In this document: positions 51,102 to 60,037 of the stretch, in pieces
Layout of the letters: the number at the start of each line of letters is the position of its first letter
Numbering within the stretch: position 1 is the stretch's first letter
Notes under the pieces: generated by a model
The model's database searches: none
What the model was told of the DNA's origin: nothing
The model's input: the letters and a program-made list of their open reading frames with translations, nothing else
Program-made: the position numbers and the translations under genes
NCBI GenBank assembly: GCA_020846935.1
Contig: JADLCY010000004.1
Span: 1 to 64,000, forward strand
DNA from: Gemmatimonadaceae bacterium
Lineage (GTDB): Bacteria > Gemmatimonadota > Gemmatimonadetes > Gemmatimonadales > Gemmatimonadaceae
Direction of reading: 5' to 3'
Length of the DNA: 64,000 bases

Positions 51102-52472
51102 ATGGCGACCAACGTCCACGACAGCATCCTCGGCACCATCGGCCACACGCCGCTCGTCCGGCTCAATCGGGTCACGCGCGAAATCCCGGCAACGGTCTAC
51201 GCCAAGGTCGAAACCTTCAACCCTGGCCACAGCATCAAGGACCGCATGGCGGTCCGCATGGTGGAAGACGCCGAGCGGAACGGCCTGCTCAGGCCCGGGG
51301 GAACGATCATCGAGGGCACGAGCGGCAACACCGGCATGGGCCTCGCCATTGCGGCCATCGTGAAGGGCTATCGCTGCATCTTCACCACCACCGACAAGCA
51401 ATCGAAGGAAAAGGTCGACGCGCTGCGCGCGTTTGGCGCGGAGGTGATCGTGTGCCCGACCGATGTCGAGCCGGAGGACCCGCGTTCGTACTACTCCGTG
51501 TCGTCGCGGCTCGAACGCGAGGTGCCTAACGCATGGAAGCCGAACCAGTACGACAACCTGAGCAACTCACAGGCGCACTACGAGACCACCGGGCCCGAAC
51601 TCTGGGGCCAGCTCGATGGCCGCATCGACCATCTCGTGGTGGGCGTCGGTACCGGCGGCACCATCTGCGGCACCGGCCGGTTCCTCAAGGAGCGCAACCC
51701 AAAGCTCAGGGTCTGGGGCATCGACACGTACGGATCGGTCTTCAAGAAGTACAAGGAGCAGGGCGTGCTCGACCGGCACGAGATCTATCCGTATGTAACC
51801 GAAGGGATCGGCGAGGACTTTCTGCCACGGAACGTCGACTTCGACGTCATCGATCACTTCGAAAAGGTCACCGACCGCGACGCGGCCATCTTCACCCGCG
51901 AGATCGTGCGCCAGGAAGGCATCTGGGTCGGCAACTCCGCGGGTTCGGCCGTCGCCGGACTGCTGCAGCTCAAGGATCGGTTCAAGGCGGGCGAGGTGGT
52001 GGTGGTGATCTTCCACGACCACGGCACACGCTATCTGGGCAAGATCTTCAACCCCGACTGGATGCGCCGCATGGGCTACGAAACCGTTGCCGGCCCCACC
52101 GCGCGGAGCCTGGTGCAGAACAAGCGCGTGGCCGACATCGTGGGACTCGAACAAACCGCCACCGTCGCCCAGGCCGTGGCGCGCATGAGCGAGAACGACT
52201 TCTCGCAGATCCCGATCACCAAGGAGCACCGCATCGTGGGTTCGCTGCGCGACACGCATGCCTACGCCAGCATCGTCGCGGATCACGCGGTGCGCGACCA
52301 GCCGGTGTCCACCATCATGCAGAAGGCATTCCCATACGTGGACATCGAAACGCCGATCGAACTGCTCGCCCCGATGATCACGCCCGAAACGCCTGCGCTC
52401 CTGGTGCGCGACTTCGCCGCCGACAAGACCTGGGTGATCACGGGCTACGACATCCTGCAGGCAATGCGTTAG
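51102..52472 (+). CDS. pyridoxal-phosphate cysteine/cystathionine beta-synthase with CBS domains
   Basis: 456 residues. The N-terminal ~320 residues carry the fold II PLP domain: IGHTPLVRLNRVTREI, FNPGHSIKDRMAVRMVEDAE (PLP Lys ~44), IIEGTSGNTGMGLAIAA, VGVGTGGTICGTGRFLKERNP and WVGNSAGSAVAGLLQLKD. A pair of CBS-like domains follows (ADIVGLEQTATVAQAVARMSENDFSQIPI; DQPVSTIMQKAFPYVDIETPIELLAPM). This arrangement fits cystathionine beta-synthase; a cysteine synthase is the alternative. Ends CGT-TAG-GC; CGTTAGGC also occurs on the minus strand at 51524-51531. Confidence 0.9.
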   Translation: MATNVHDSILGTIGHTPLVRLNRVTREIPATVYAKVETFNPGHSIKDRMAVRMVEDAERNGLLRPGGTIIEGTSGNTGMGLAIAAIVKGYRCIFTTTDKQSKEKVDALRAFGAEVIVCPTDVEPEDPRSYYSVSSRLEREVPNAWKPNQYDNLSNSQAHYETTGPELWGQLDGRIDHLVVGVGTGGTICGTGRFLKERNPKLRVWGIDTYGSVFKKYKEQGVLDRHEIYPYVTEGIGEDFLPRNVDFDVIDHFEKVTDRDAAIFTREIVRQEGIWVGNSAGSAVAGLLQLKDRFKAGEVVVVIFHDHGTRYLGKIFNPDWMRRMGYETVAGPTARSLVQNKRVADIVGLEQTATVAQAVARMSENDFSQIPITKEHRIVGSLRDTHAYASIVADHAVRDQPVSTIMQKAFPYVDIETPIELLAPMITPETPALLVRDFAADKTWVITGYDILQAMR

Positions 52473-52511
52473 GCAGTCCACGATCGACACTCACCTCTCA
52501 CCACGAACCAC

Positions 52512-53321
52512 ATGCGCCGTTCATTCCTTCTCCTCGCCCTCGCGGCCTGCGCGCCAGGCGCCGAGCGCGCCGACAGCGCCACGGCCGCCGTGCCGCCGGG
52601 CGTTGCCTCGCGTGAGGTGGCATACCAGGAAGGCGCCACCTCGCTCAAGGGCTATATGGCGTGGGACTCGTCGCGCACCACGCCGCGACCGGGCGTCATC
52701 GTCGTGCACGAGTGGTGGGGCCACAACGAACACGCACGCAACGCCGCGCGAAAGCTGGCCGAAGCGGGCTATGTGGGATTTGCACTCGACATGTACGGCG
52801 ACGGCAAGAACACCACGCACCCGGACTCGGCGGCGGCGTTCGCGGCCGCCGCCGCGTCGAATATCGAGTCCCTCACCGCCCGGTTTGCGGCGGCGATCGC
52901 GCAGCTCAAGGCGAATCCCGGCGTGGACTCCACGCGCATTGCGGCCATCGGCTACTGCTTTGGTGGCGCCGTGGTCCTTGGCATGGCGCGCTCCAGCGCG
53001 GATCTCGATGCCGTTGCCTCGTTTCATGGCGCGCTGCCGCCCGACGCGCCCATCGACTCCGGGTCCGTGAAGGCGCGCATTCTCATACTGAATGGAGCCG
53101 CGGACCCGATGGTGCCGCTGGATCAGGTGCAGGCCTTCGCCGACCGGCTCACCAAAGCCGGGGCCTCGGTGGAGCTGGTCAACTACCCGGGCGTCATGCA
53201 CAGCTTTACCAACCCGCGCGCCGATAGCGTCGGCATGCAGGGCTTGAGGTACGACAGCGCCGCTGACCAGCAGTCATGGGCGGCCCTGCTCAAGATGCTC
53301 GGCGAAGTCTTCCCGGGCTGA
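52512..53321 (+). CDS. dienelactone hydrolase family lipoprotein
   Basis: 269 residues. Lipobox-like LLALAAC, then REVAYQEGATSLKGYMAW and RPGVIVVHEWWGHNEHARNAARKLAEAGYVGFALDMYGDG. The nucleophile is the Cys of AAIGYCFGGAVV (~152); Asp in GAADPMVP (~198) and His in PGVMHSF (~229) complete the triad. Dienelactone hydrolases open lactone or ester rings. Envelope-anchored version, 40 bases after the CBS gene. Confidence 0.88.
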   Translation: MRRSFLLLALAACAPGAERADSATAAVPPGVASREVAYQEGATSLKGYMAWDSSRTTPRPGVIVVHEWWGHNEHARNAARKLAEAGYVGFALDMYGDGKNTTHPDSAAAFAAAAASNIESLTARFAAAIAQLKANPGVDSTRIAAIGYCFGGAVVLGMARSSADLDAVASFHGALPPDAPIDSGSVKARILILNGAADPMVPLDQVQAFADRLTKAGASVELVNYPGVMHSFTNPRADSVGMQGLRYDSAADQQSWAALLKMLGEVFPG

Positions 53322-53475
53322 CCCCGGGCAGGCCTCGGCCGCACACGTCCTGGATCATCGGTGAACCACGCGCACGGCGCTCACTCCCGTGCGCGTGCGC
53401 CGATCGGAGGGGCCTGACAGCTCCCCGCGCTCGGCTGCGCAATGCTGAAGGAAACCACCACTGCCAAGGGTCCAG

Positions 53476-55794
53476 ATGCCGTCCATCAGCTGCCGACACG
53501 TTCGTGCCGTCCTGCTCCTCCTGTTCGCCACGATCGTTGCCGCATGCGGTGGCGGTGGCGACAAGGGCGGGCCCACGCAGCCGCCAGGCAACACCGGCAC
53601 GTTGACTCTGAGTGCCGGGACCCCGGCGGTCCAGCTGAGCACGGGCGGTTCGGCAACCGCGGCGGTGTCGATCGTACGCGGCGGCGGATTCTCCGGTACC
53701 GTCACCCTCGCCCTGAGCGGCTTGCCAACCGGCGTCACCGGTGCCTTCAATCCTCCGAGTCTCGACGCCAGCACCAGTGCAAGCACGCTGACGCTCACTG
53801 CAGCGGCCAACGCGGCGCCGGGCCTGGCCACCATCACCATCACCGCATCGGGGACGGGTGTCACGTCGTCCACAACGACCGTGCAGGTGGTGGTCACGCA
53901 GCCAACGATCGCCATCTCGCTCACTCCGGCCACGCTCTCCATCACCGCGGGCCAGGCTGGGTCCACGGTGGTGAACATCGTGCGATCGGCCGGCTTCACC
54001 GGTGCGGTGACGCTCGCGTTGATCAACCCGCCGACCGGCGTCACTGGCGCGTTTGCACCGTCGCCGACCACGGCGATCACCTCGACGCTCAGTCTCAACG
54101 TCGCCTCGTCGGTCGCCGCAGGTAACCAGACCCTCACGATCCGTGCGTCGGCCACCGGCGTGCAGGACGTGACCGCAACGCTCACGCTGACCGTGGTCGC
54201 TTCGGGCCCGGTGGGCTTCAGTGTCGCGATCGATCCCGTCGAGTTCGAACTCCCGGCGGGCCGAGGGTGGAGTGCGAACGGCATCGTGTCCATCCAGCGC
54301 GCCAATGGGTTCGCCGGCCCGGTTTCCGTGTCGATCCAGGGCCTCAGCTTTCCGGCCGTGGTGGCGGTGACGCCCGCGCAGATCGCTGCCAATCAGGTCG
54401 CGACCAATGCGCTGGCCCTCGCTGTCGATCAGGCCACACCGGGCCTCTACACCGGCACCGTCCGCGTCTCCGCTCCGGGTTTTGCCGACCAGACCGCGCA
54501 GGTCCGGTTCCGCGTGTCGTTGCCTTCGACCGGCAGTATCACGTGGACGTATTGTCGTGCCGATCGCGTGCCCAAGTGGTTTGCCGTGCGTGACGGCAAT
54601 GGCGCGTGGAAACACATCGTGCCGGCAGGCCCGGCAGCCGCGACCGCCAGCGATCCGACGCGGTTCTCCTTCGACATCAGCAGCAGCACGGCGTCGGTGG
54701 CACTCGTCAGGCTCGGCGAAAAGACGAGTGCGTCTCCGCTCATCGAGGGCCACCACTGGGAGGTGTATTACCTCTCGCGCCAGGAAGTCATCGACGCCGC
54801 GACCGCCGAGTGCGTCGACAACCGCGACACATCACCGCGCACCATCACCGGCACCGTGACCGGGTATCAGTCGTTCGACGCGATCATCGCCTCCACCAGC
54901 CGCCGCGGCAACGCATTTGTAGGCAGCACGGGGCCGCTCTCCACCACGTTCACCGCGCAAAACCAGCCCGCGGGACCGTTCGACCTCCTGCTCACCCGTT
55001 CGAGCGCCGTCGGCCTGCTTCAGGACCTCGCCGTCCGCTCGCTCGTCCTGCGGCGCGGGCTCGATCCTGCGACGGGTGTGCCGATCGCCCCGATCGACTT
55101 TGCCACGCAGGGCGTTGCCCCGGCGAGCGCGACGCTCACGTTCGCCAACCTCAATGGCGAGAACTTCACCAACGCCATGACCTTCCGCACCGTGGCGGGG
55201 CTCAACGCCTGGTTCGTCGCCAGCGGGCAGTTCGCGTCGGCCACCCGTACGTGGTATGGCGTGCCGGCGGCACAGCAGATCGCGGGCGACCTGCATCAGA
55301 TCACGGCGACGACCGCCAGCACCACGGCGCGCCGCCAGATCATCCACTTCTCGACGGGCGTGGCCAACCGCACGCTCACCTTTGGTACGCCGCTCGCCCA
55401 ACCAGCGGTTTCACCGGTGTTCACCACGCCTGGTGCTATCAATGCCGCCGGCATCCTGGCGCCGGAGTATGCGTCACGTGTGGCGATGTACTATCGCGAG
55501 CAGGCCGCGGACCCGCGGACCCTCATCGTGGTGGCCACGCGCGGATTCCTTGGCGGCTCGACGCAATACGACGTGAGCGTCCCGCAGCTGCCGGGTACGA
55601 CGGGCTTCATGAACTTCTGGTACCCGCGTCGCGGGAACACCGTGCGATGGACCGTCACCGGTGGTGAGGGGTCCACCGGCGAGGCACTCAGCGATTCGTT
55701 CTGCGTGATCCAGGGCTACTGTCCCGTGAAACCCGTCGCCGGCGTCACGTACCTCTCGGCGCAGGCGACCGGGACAGTGGGAATTCCGCAGTAG
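53476..55794 (+). CDS. Ig-like repeat lipoprotein
   Basis: 772 residues; lipobox LLFATIVAACGGGG. Residues ~40-360 are three tandem ~100-residue Ig/BACON-like repeats, each built as SAGTPAVQLSTGGSATAAVSIVR-like, then GFSGTVTLALSGLPTGVTGAF and LTITASGTGV. The remaining ~400 residues are beta-rich with Cys pairs (TWTYCRADRVPKWF, DSFCVIQGYC) and look like a novel surface domain. Probably an adhesion or binding lipoprotein; no catalytic motif seen. Long antisense frames there are shadows. Confidence 0.8.
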   Translation: MPSISCRHVRAVLLLLFATIVAACGGGGDKGGPTQPPGNTGTLTLSAGTPAVQLSTGGSATAAVSIVRGGGFSGTVTLALSGLPTGVTGAFNPPSLDASTSASTLTLTAAANAAPGLATITITASGTGVTSSTTTVQVVVTQPTIAISLTPATLSITAGQAGSTVVNIVRSAGFTGAVTLALINPPTGVTGAFAPSPTTAITSTLSLNVASSVAAGNQTLTIRASATGVQDVTATLTLTVVASGPVGFSVAIDPVEFELPAGRGWSANGIVSIQRANGFAGPVSVSIQGLSFPAVVAVTPAQIAANQVATNALALAVDQATPGLYTGTVRVSAPGFADQTAQVRFRVSLPSTGSITWTYCRADRVPKWFAVRDGNGAWKHIVPAGPAAATASDPTRFSFDISSSTASVALVRLGEKTSASPLIEGHHWEVYYLSRQEVIDAATAECVDNRDTSPRTITGTVTGYQSFDAIIASTSRRGNAFVGSTGPLSTTFTAQNQPAGPFDLLLTRSSAVGLLQDLAVRSLVLRRGLDPATGVPIAPIDFATQGVAPASATLTFANLNGENFTNAMTFRTVAGLNAWFVASGQFASATRTWYGVPAAQQIAGDLHQITATTASTTARRQIIHFSTGVANRTLTFGTPLAQPAVSPVFTTPGAINAAGILAPEYASRVAMYYREQAADPRTLIVVATRGFLGGSTQYDVSVPQLPGTTGFMNFWYPRRGNTVRWTVTGGEGSTGEALSDSFCVIQGYCPVKPVAGVTYLSAQATGTVGIPQ

Positions 55795-55802
55795 CAGCGA
55801 TT

Positions 55803-55840
55803 CGGCCCCGTCCCAGATGGCGTCTCTGCTCACGGGGCCG
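55803..55840. terminator. hairpin between convergent genes
   Basis: CGGCCCCGT (55803-55811) and ACGGGGCCG (55832-55840) pair perfectly, with a smaller inner CAGA/TCTG pairing. It follows the Ig-like lipoprotein stop and abuts the end of the DUF1801 gene at 55841. Confidence 0.65.
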
Positions 55841-56266
55841 TCAGGCCCGCATCGTGGACTTCCTGGCGGGCTGCGCCTTGCCCTGCCTGTTGACCACGAT
55901 CGCTGCGCGAACCAGAGCCTTGAACGCAGCTGCGTCGACCACCGCGCCCTCGCGAATGTCGATCGCTCGGCGAACGCGGCCTTCCAGGCTCGCGTTGAAG
56001 AGGCCCCGGGGGTCGGGGAGCGAGGCACCCTTGGGGAAGGTCAGCTTCACAGTCGACTTGTACGATTCGCCGGTGCAGATGATGCCATCGTGTGACCAGA
56101 CCGGGTTGGCCCACTTCCATTCCTCCACGACGTCCGGATCGGCAGCCTTGATCAGCGCTCGCACCCGAGCGAGTGTCTCTCCCCTCCAGTCATCGAGCTC
56201 CGCGATGCGTCTGGAGATGTGCGCCGATGCGGGCTGATCCGGGCTCGGCGCTGACTTCTTCATCAT
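55841..56266 (-). CDS. DUF1801-family protein
   Basis: 141 residues. RIAELDDWRGETLARVRALIKAADPDVVEEWKWANPVWSHDGIICTGESYKSTVKLTFPKGASL is the conserved DUF1801 pattern (Trp-Lys-Trp, then a Gly-rich loop with Lys). Of unknown biochemical role, often stress- or RNA-related in the literature sense of predictions only. Starts at one of two adjacent ATGs (56266/56263), 34 bases after the ABC-F stop. Confidence 0.82.
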   Translation of the reverse strand: MMKKSAPSPDQPASAHISRRIAELDDWRGETLARVRALIKAADPDVVEEWKWANPVWSHDGIICTGESYKSTVKLTFPKGASLPDPRGLFNASLEGRVRRAIDIREGAVVDAAAFKALVRAAIVVNRQGKAQPARKSTMRA

Positions 56267-56300
56267 GCGTGACCTCTGGGCGGTGGACGGTACATCCCGG

Positions 56301-57926
56301 CTACGCGCCCACCGGAGCCGCTCGACGCGCGCGGTGCTCTTCCCATTCGATGAACGGCCCATCGAAGTCCGTCAGGTGCGCACCGTCGAATGCCCAGACG
56401 CGCGTCGCCACCTCACGAAGAAAGGCGCGATCGTGACTCACCAGCAACACCGACCCTTCGTACTCATCGAGCGCATCCTCGAGCACCTCGATGTTCTCGA
56501 CGTCGAGATGGTTGGTGGGCTCATCGAGGATCAGCAGGTTCGCGTGCGAGAGCGTCATGAGGGCGAGCGCCATCCGGGCGCGCTCGCCACCGGAGAGCGT
56601 CCGGATCTCGCGAAAGATCTCCTCGCCGCTGAATCCAAAGGCGCCCAGGCAGTTCTGCACCTGGCCCCGGTTCCAGAGCGGCCGCTTGTCCTGGATCGCG
56701 TCTGAGAGTGACTTGTCGAGCGGAAGGTCGGCCAGATCCTGCCGGAACCACGCCGCCGTGATCGACCCGCCGATCCGTGCTTCGCCGCCGGCCGGCGCGC
56801 GGTCGCCAATGATGGTCGAGATGAACGAGGACTTGCCGGCGCCGTTCGGCCCGACGAGTGCCACGAAATCGTTCCGGCGCAGCACCGCCGAGAAGTCCTT
56901 CACGAGCACTCGGCCCGGCACTTCCACGCGCAGATCCCGGATCGCGATCACCTGATCGCCACCCCGTTCGGCCGGCTCGAACTGGAGCGACATCGCCGCC
57001 GGATCTCCCGGCGGCGGCGCGAGCCGCGGCAGCCGCTCCAGTCGCTTGCGCTTGCCCTTGGCCTGGAACGAGTTCACCCCTGCAATGTTGCGACGGATGT
57101 ACTCCTCCTCCTTCTTCACGTAGGCGCGTTGCCGCTCCAGCTCCCGTTCTCTCGTCAGGCGCCGTTCGGCGCGCTGCGGGACAAACTGGGAGTAGTTCCC
57201 CTTGTACCACTCGCTCGTCCGCCCTTCCACATGCACGATGTGCGTGGCAATCGCGTCGAGGAACGCACGGTCGTGCGAGACCACGATGACCGTTTCGTTC
57301 GCCTCGAGGAGCCACTCCTGAAGCCACGTCGTCGTGTCCAGATCGAGGTGGTTCGTCGGCTCGTCGAGCAGGAGCAGGTCGGCCGGTGCGATGAGCTGTG
57401 CGGCGAGGCCGACACGCCCGCGCTCTCCGCCAGAGAGCGAGGCCACCGAGCGCACCTTCGACTCCTCGGCGTCAAAGCCCAGGCCCTGGAGCACCGCGTC
57501 GACCCGCGCGTGGTAGACGTAGCCGCCAAGGTCCGCGAACCGCTCCTGATCGTGCCCGAACTGCTCGAGGAACGCCTCGGTGACTCGATCTCCGAGTTCG
57601 CCCATCTCGATGGCCTGTTCCGCCAGGCGCTGCTCGAGTGCAATCACCTCCCGCCACGCGGCCGCCCCAGCATCCCAGACCGTCGTCGCACCCTCGAACG
57701 CACGATGCTGGTCCAGCAGCGCATGCCGCAGGCCGGGTTTGCGCGCGACGCTCCCGGTCGTGGGTTTGAGTTCGCCGGTGATGAGCCTGAAGATCGACGA
57801 CTTGCCCGCGCCGTTGCGGCCGATCACGCCCCACCGTTCGCCTTCGCCGACGGTGAACGTGACGTTCTTGAAGAGTTCCGTGGCGCCGAAGGAAACGCCG
57901 ACGCCGGCAAGCGAAAGTAGGGTCAC
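56301..57926 (-). CDS. ABC-F family ATPase (ribosome-associated)
   Basis: 541 residues. Two ABC domains: first Walker A GVIGRNGAGKSS (~36) and LSGGERGRVGLAAQL with LLLLDEPTNHLDLDT; second VALVGPNGAGKSS (~340) and LSGGERARMALALMTL with LLILDEPTNHLDVEN. A charged linker (~235-300) joins them, and there are no transmembrane helices, as in ABC-F proteins that act on ribosomes. Start GTG at 57926 gives MTLLSLAGVG; a TTG 48 bases upstream is possible. Full length for the family. Confidence 0.93.
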   Translation of the reverse strand: MTLLSLAGVGVSFGATELFKNVTFTVGEGERWGVIGRNGAGKSSIFRLITGELKPTTGSVARKPGLRHALLDQHRAFEGATTVWDAGAAAWREVIALEQRLAEQAIEMGELGDRVTEAFLEQFGHDQERFADLGGYVYHARVDAVLQGLGFDAEESKVRSVASLSGGERGRVGLAAQLIAPADLLLLDEPTNHLDLDTTTWLQEWLLEANETVIVVSHDRAFLDAIATHIVHVEGRTSEWYKGNYSQFVPQRAERRLTRERELERQRAYVKKEEEYIRRNIAGVNSFQAKGKRKRLERLPRLAPPPGDPAAMSLQFEPAERGGDQVIAIRDLRVEVPGRVLVKDFSAVLRRNDFVALVGPNGAGKSSFISTIIGDRAPAGGEARIGGSITAAWFRQDLADLPLDKSLSDAIQDKRPLWNRGQVQNCLGAFGFSGEEIFREIRTLSGGERARMALALMTLSHANLLILDEPTNHLDVENIEVLEDALDEYEGSVLLVSHDRAFLREVATRVWAFDGAHLTDFDGPFIEWEEHRARRAAPVGA

Positions 57927-58137
57927 GCGAAGCGAGAGGAGGCCCGGGGAACGATGCAGGTCGCGCGCGCTCAAGTCCGAACGCGCGCGGCACCGGGTAA
58001 ACTAACCTGACCGCAGTGCTCCCCTCGACGGTGGAACCCGGGGAAGGATCCACAGAGCCTCGGAACGCAGGCTTCGCGCCCCTTCAGCGCCGGCAAGCGT
58101 GTCGCGGGCTGTCCCGGCAGTAGCTGGCATACCGCTG

Positions 58138-58722
58138 TTAGTCCCGGCGAGCCCTCGTTTGTCGCCGGGAGATGGAAAGTGACGGCACCACGATGATGCG
58201 TCTGGAATTGATTCCGAGCGCCGACCGGTCGTGGAACACCCCCACCTCCGGCATGAAGGCATACTCCTCATTCCCCACCTTTGCCCCGAACGCCACGCCG
58301 ATCGTCGGCCAGTCGGAGACCGCGCCTCGTCGCAGGGGCACCACCTGGCTCATGCGCAGTGCGCCGTATGGCGTGATCGCTTTCGGCACCAGCTCCGAGG
58401 CGGACACATGCAGGATCAGTTCCCCATACAGGTGGTTGCCGCCGTTCACGACCCCGCCGCCGAGGGTATAGGCTCGCCAGATGCTGCTCTGTTCGTCGAA
58501 CTGACGCCGCTTCATGTTCACGATCAGGCCACTCAGGCTCGGCATCCGAACGCCCACGTCCATCGCCTCATCGACGCCGTAGCGATACTCCAGGTCCATG
58601 CCCCCACGCGGCGCGTACTTGCGGCCGGAGTCGCCGCGCAACTCGTATCCATGCGGCATCAGGAAGCTTGACTGGGAGAGCACCATGCTGCCTGGCTCCA
58701 CGGTCTGCGCAGTCTGTCCCAC
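58138..58722 (-). CDS. predicted lipoprotein with problematic start
   Basis: 194 residues from GTG 58722. Beta-rich domain: LEYRYGVDEAMDVGVRMPSLSG, YTLGGGVVNGGNHLYGELILHVSAS, TIGVAFGAKVGNEEYAFMPEVGVFHD, like an outer-membrane or barrel protein. In the same frame upstream lies ETRSTRLAHLGLLALTGC, a textbook lipoprotein signal, but it contains no ATG, GTG or TTG; a CTG at 58791 is the only candidate. So the true start may be CTG 58791 or a frameshift may have removed it. Confidence 0.55.
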   Translation of the reverse strand: MGQTAQTVEPGSMVLSQSSFLMPHGYELRGDSGRKYAPRGGMDLEYRYGVDEAMDVGVRMPSLSGLIVNMKRRQFDEQSSIWRAYTLGGGVVNGGNHLYGELILHVSASELVPKAITPYGALRMSQVVPLRRGAVSDWPTIGVAFGAKVGNEEYAFMPEVGVFHDRSALGINSRRIIVVPSLSISRRQTRARRD

Positions 58723-58884
58723 GGCATACGGGATGCACCCGGTCAGGGCGAGCAGGCCCAGATGGGCGAGGCGAGTGGATCGCGTTTCCAGCGTTGTGCT
58801 GGCCCTTCCGCATCGTGAGCGGGCGACTTCGTGATCCAGGCGGCTTGGAACTCGACGCGATGGTGGGCGACCGCATTGCTCAAG

Positions 58885-60033
58885 CTACTTCTTGATGGCG
58901 TAGGCGACCTCGAACCCCGTGTGATACAGGCGGTCGGTGTCCACGGCCGCCGTGTAGGTGCACTGCCCCGGAGTGCCGAAGCCCCCGCAGGCTCGCCAGG
59001 CGACTTCGCCCGTTGACGCGCGCACTGCGGCCAAGTGCCCGCCCGCATGTGTAATGAAGACCAAGCTGTCGTCGGCCACCAGCGGATCGGTGGCTGAGCC
59101 TCGCTGCGTATTCATACGCCACCGCTCGGCACCGGTTGCGAGATCCAGCCCGACGATCGTTCCGAACGATGAGCCCAGCACCACGATGGAGCCCACCACC
59201 GCGGCAAACCTCGTGTCGCCAAGATCATCGCGCACGACGTGTGGTGCACGCCACCGCTCCGTCCCGGTGAGCTCGTCCACGGCGAGGACGTAGCCGTCGT
59301 CCATCGCCGTCACGATCACCAGACCACCGCCGACCGCCACGTTCCCGAGGCATCGCGAGGTGCGGAGCGGCCGACGAACGCGCAGTGGGCGTTCCCAAAG
59401 CACTGTGCCCGTGGCGCTGGCGAGGGCAACCAGCACACTGGTCCAGTCGCTCGACAGACACCCGAACACCCGGCCCCGCGCATAGACCGGGTCGTAGGCG
59501 ACGTTAGTGTCTCCCGAGATCGGTTGCACCCGCCAGATCGTTGCGCCGGTCCTCGCGTCGATCGCGACAAACTGGCCGTTGCTGGACCCGCCGAACACCG
59601 TGTCACCGTGCGCCGTGGGATTCGACTGGGCCAGCACTACCCCCGGCAGCCCCACGCGCCACGCGGGGGCACCCGTGCGCCGATCGAAGGCCCACAGATC
59701 CACATCGGTGACGACCACGTTCGGGCCCGCGACCACTGTCCCGAAGCCCAAGGTCGCGCCCCCCGGCGCACCGATCGTGCGTCGCCAGCGCTCACGCCCG
59801 CTCCGCTTGTCCACGGCAAGGACTTCGTGGTTTCGCCCCAGAAAGAACGCGCTGGAGTCGTCGAACGAAGCCAGCCCTTGGCCGACGAGTGGCACCGACC
59901 ATAGGTAGTCGCCGGGGTTCCGCGCCGGGGCGGGCCCTCCGTCGCCGGGAGGCAGGACACCCTCGCGCGAGCAGCCCTCGGCGCCGGCGAGCGCGATTGC
60001 GAGCAGGGCAGCTCGCCACAGGCCGCAGTGCAT
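58885..60033 (-). CDS. PQQ-like beta-propeller lipoprotein
   Basis: 382 residues; lipobox LAIALAGAEGC. About seven repeats of the PQQ/pyrrolo-quinoline-like blade follow: LAVDKRSGRERWRRTIG, WAFDRRTGAPAWRVGL, VAIDARTGATIWRVQP, GTVLWERPLRVRR, LAVDELTGTERWRAPH, GLDLATGAERWRMNT, AAVRASTGEVAWRACG. Such propellers are BamB-like or substrate-binding folds. ATG 60033 gives the signal directly. It is 4 bases after the stop of the alpha/beta hydrolase gene. Confidence 0.85.
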   Translation of the reverse strand: MHCGLWRAALLAIALAGAEGCSREGVLPPGDGGPAPARNPGDYLWSVPLVGQGLASFDDSSAFFLGRNHEVLAVDKRSGRERWRRTIGAPGGATLGFGTVVAGPNVVVTDVDLWAFDRRTGAPAWRVGLPGVVLAQSNPTAHGDTVFGGSSNGQFVAIDARTGATIWRVQPISGDTNVAYDPVYARGRVFGCLSSDWTSVLVALASATGTVLWERPLRVRRPLRTSRCLGNVAVGGGLVIVTAMDDGYVLAVDELTGTERWRAPHVVRDDLGDTRFAAVVGSIVVLGSSFGTIVGLDLATGAERWRMNTQRGSATDPLVADDSLVFITHAGGHLAAVRASTGEVAWRACGGFGTPGQCTYTAAVDTDRLYHTGFEVAYAIKK

Positions 60034-60037
60034 ATGC

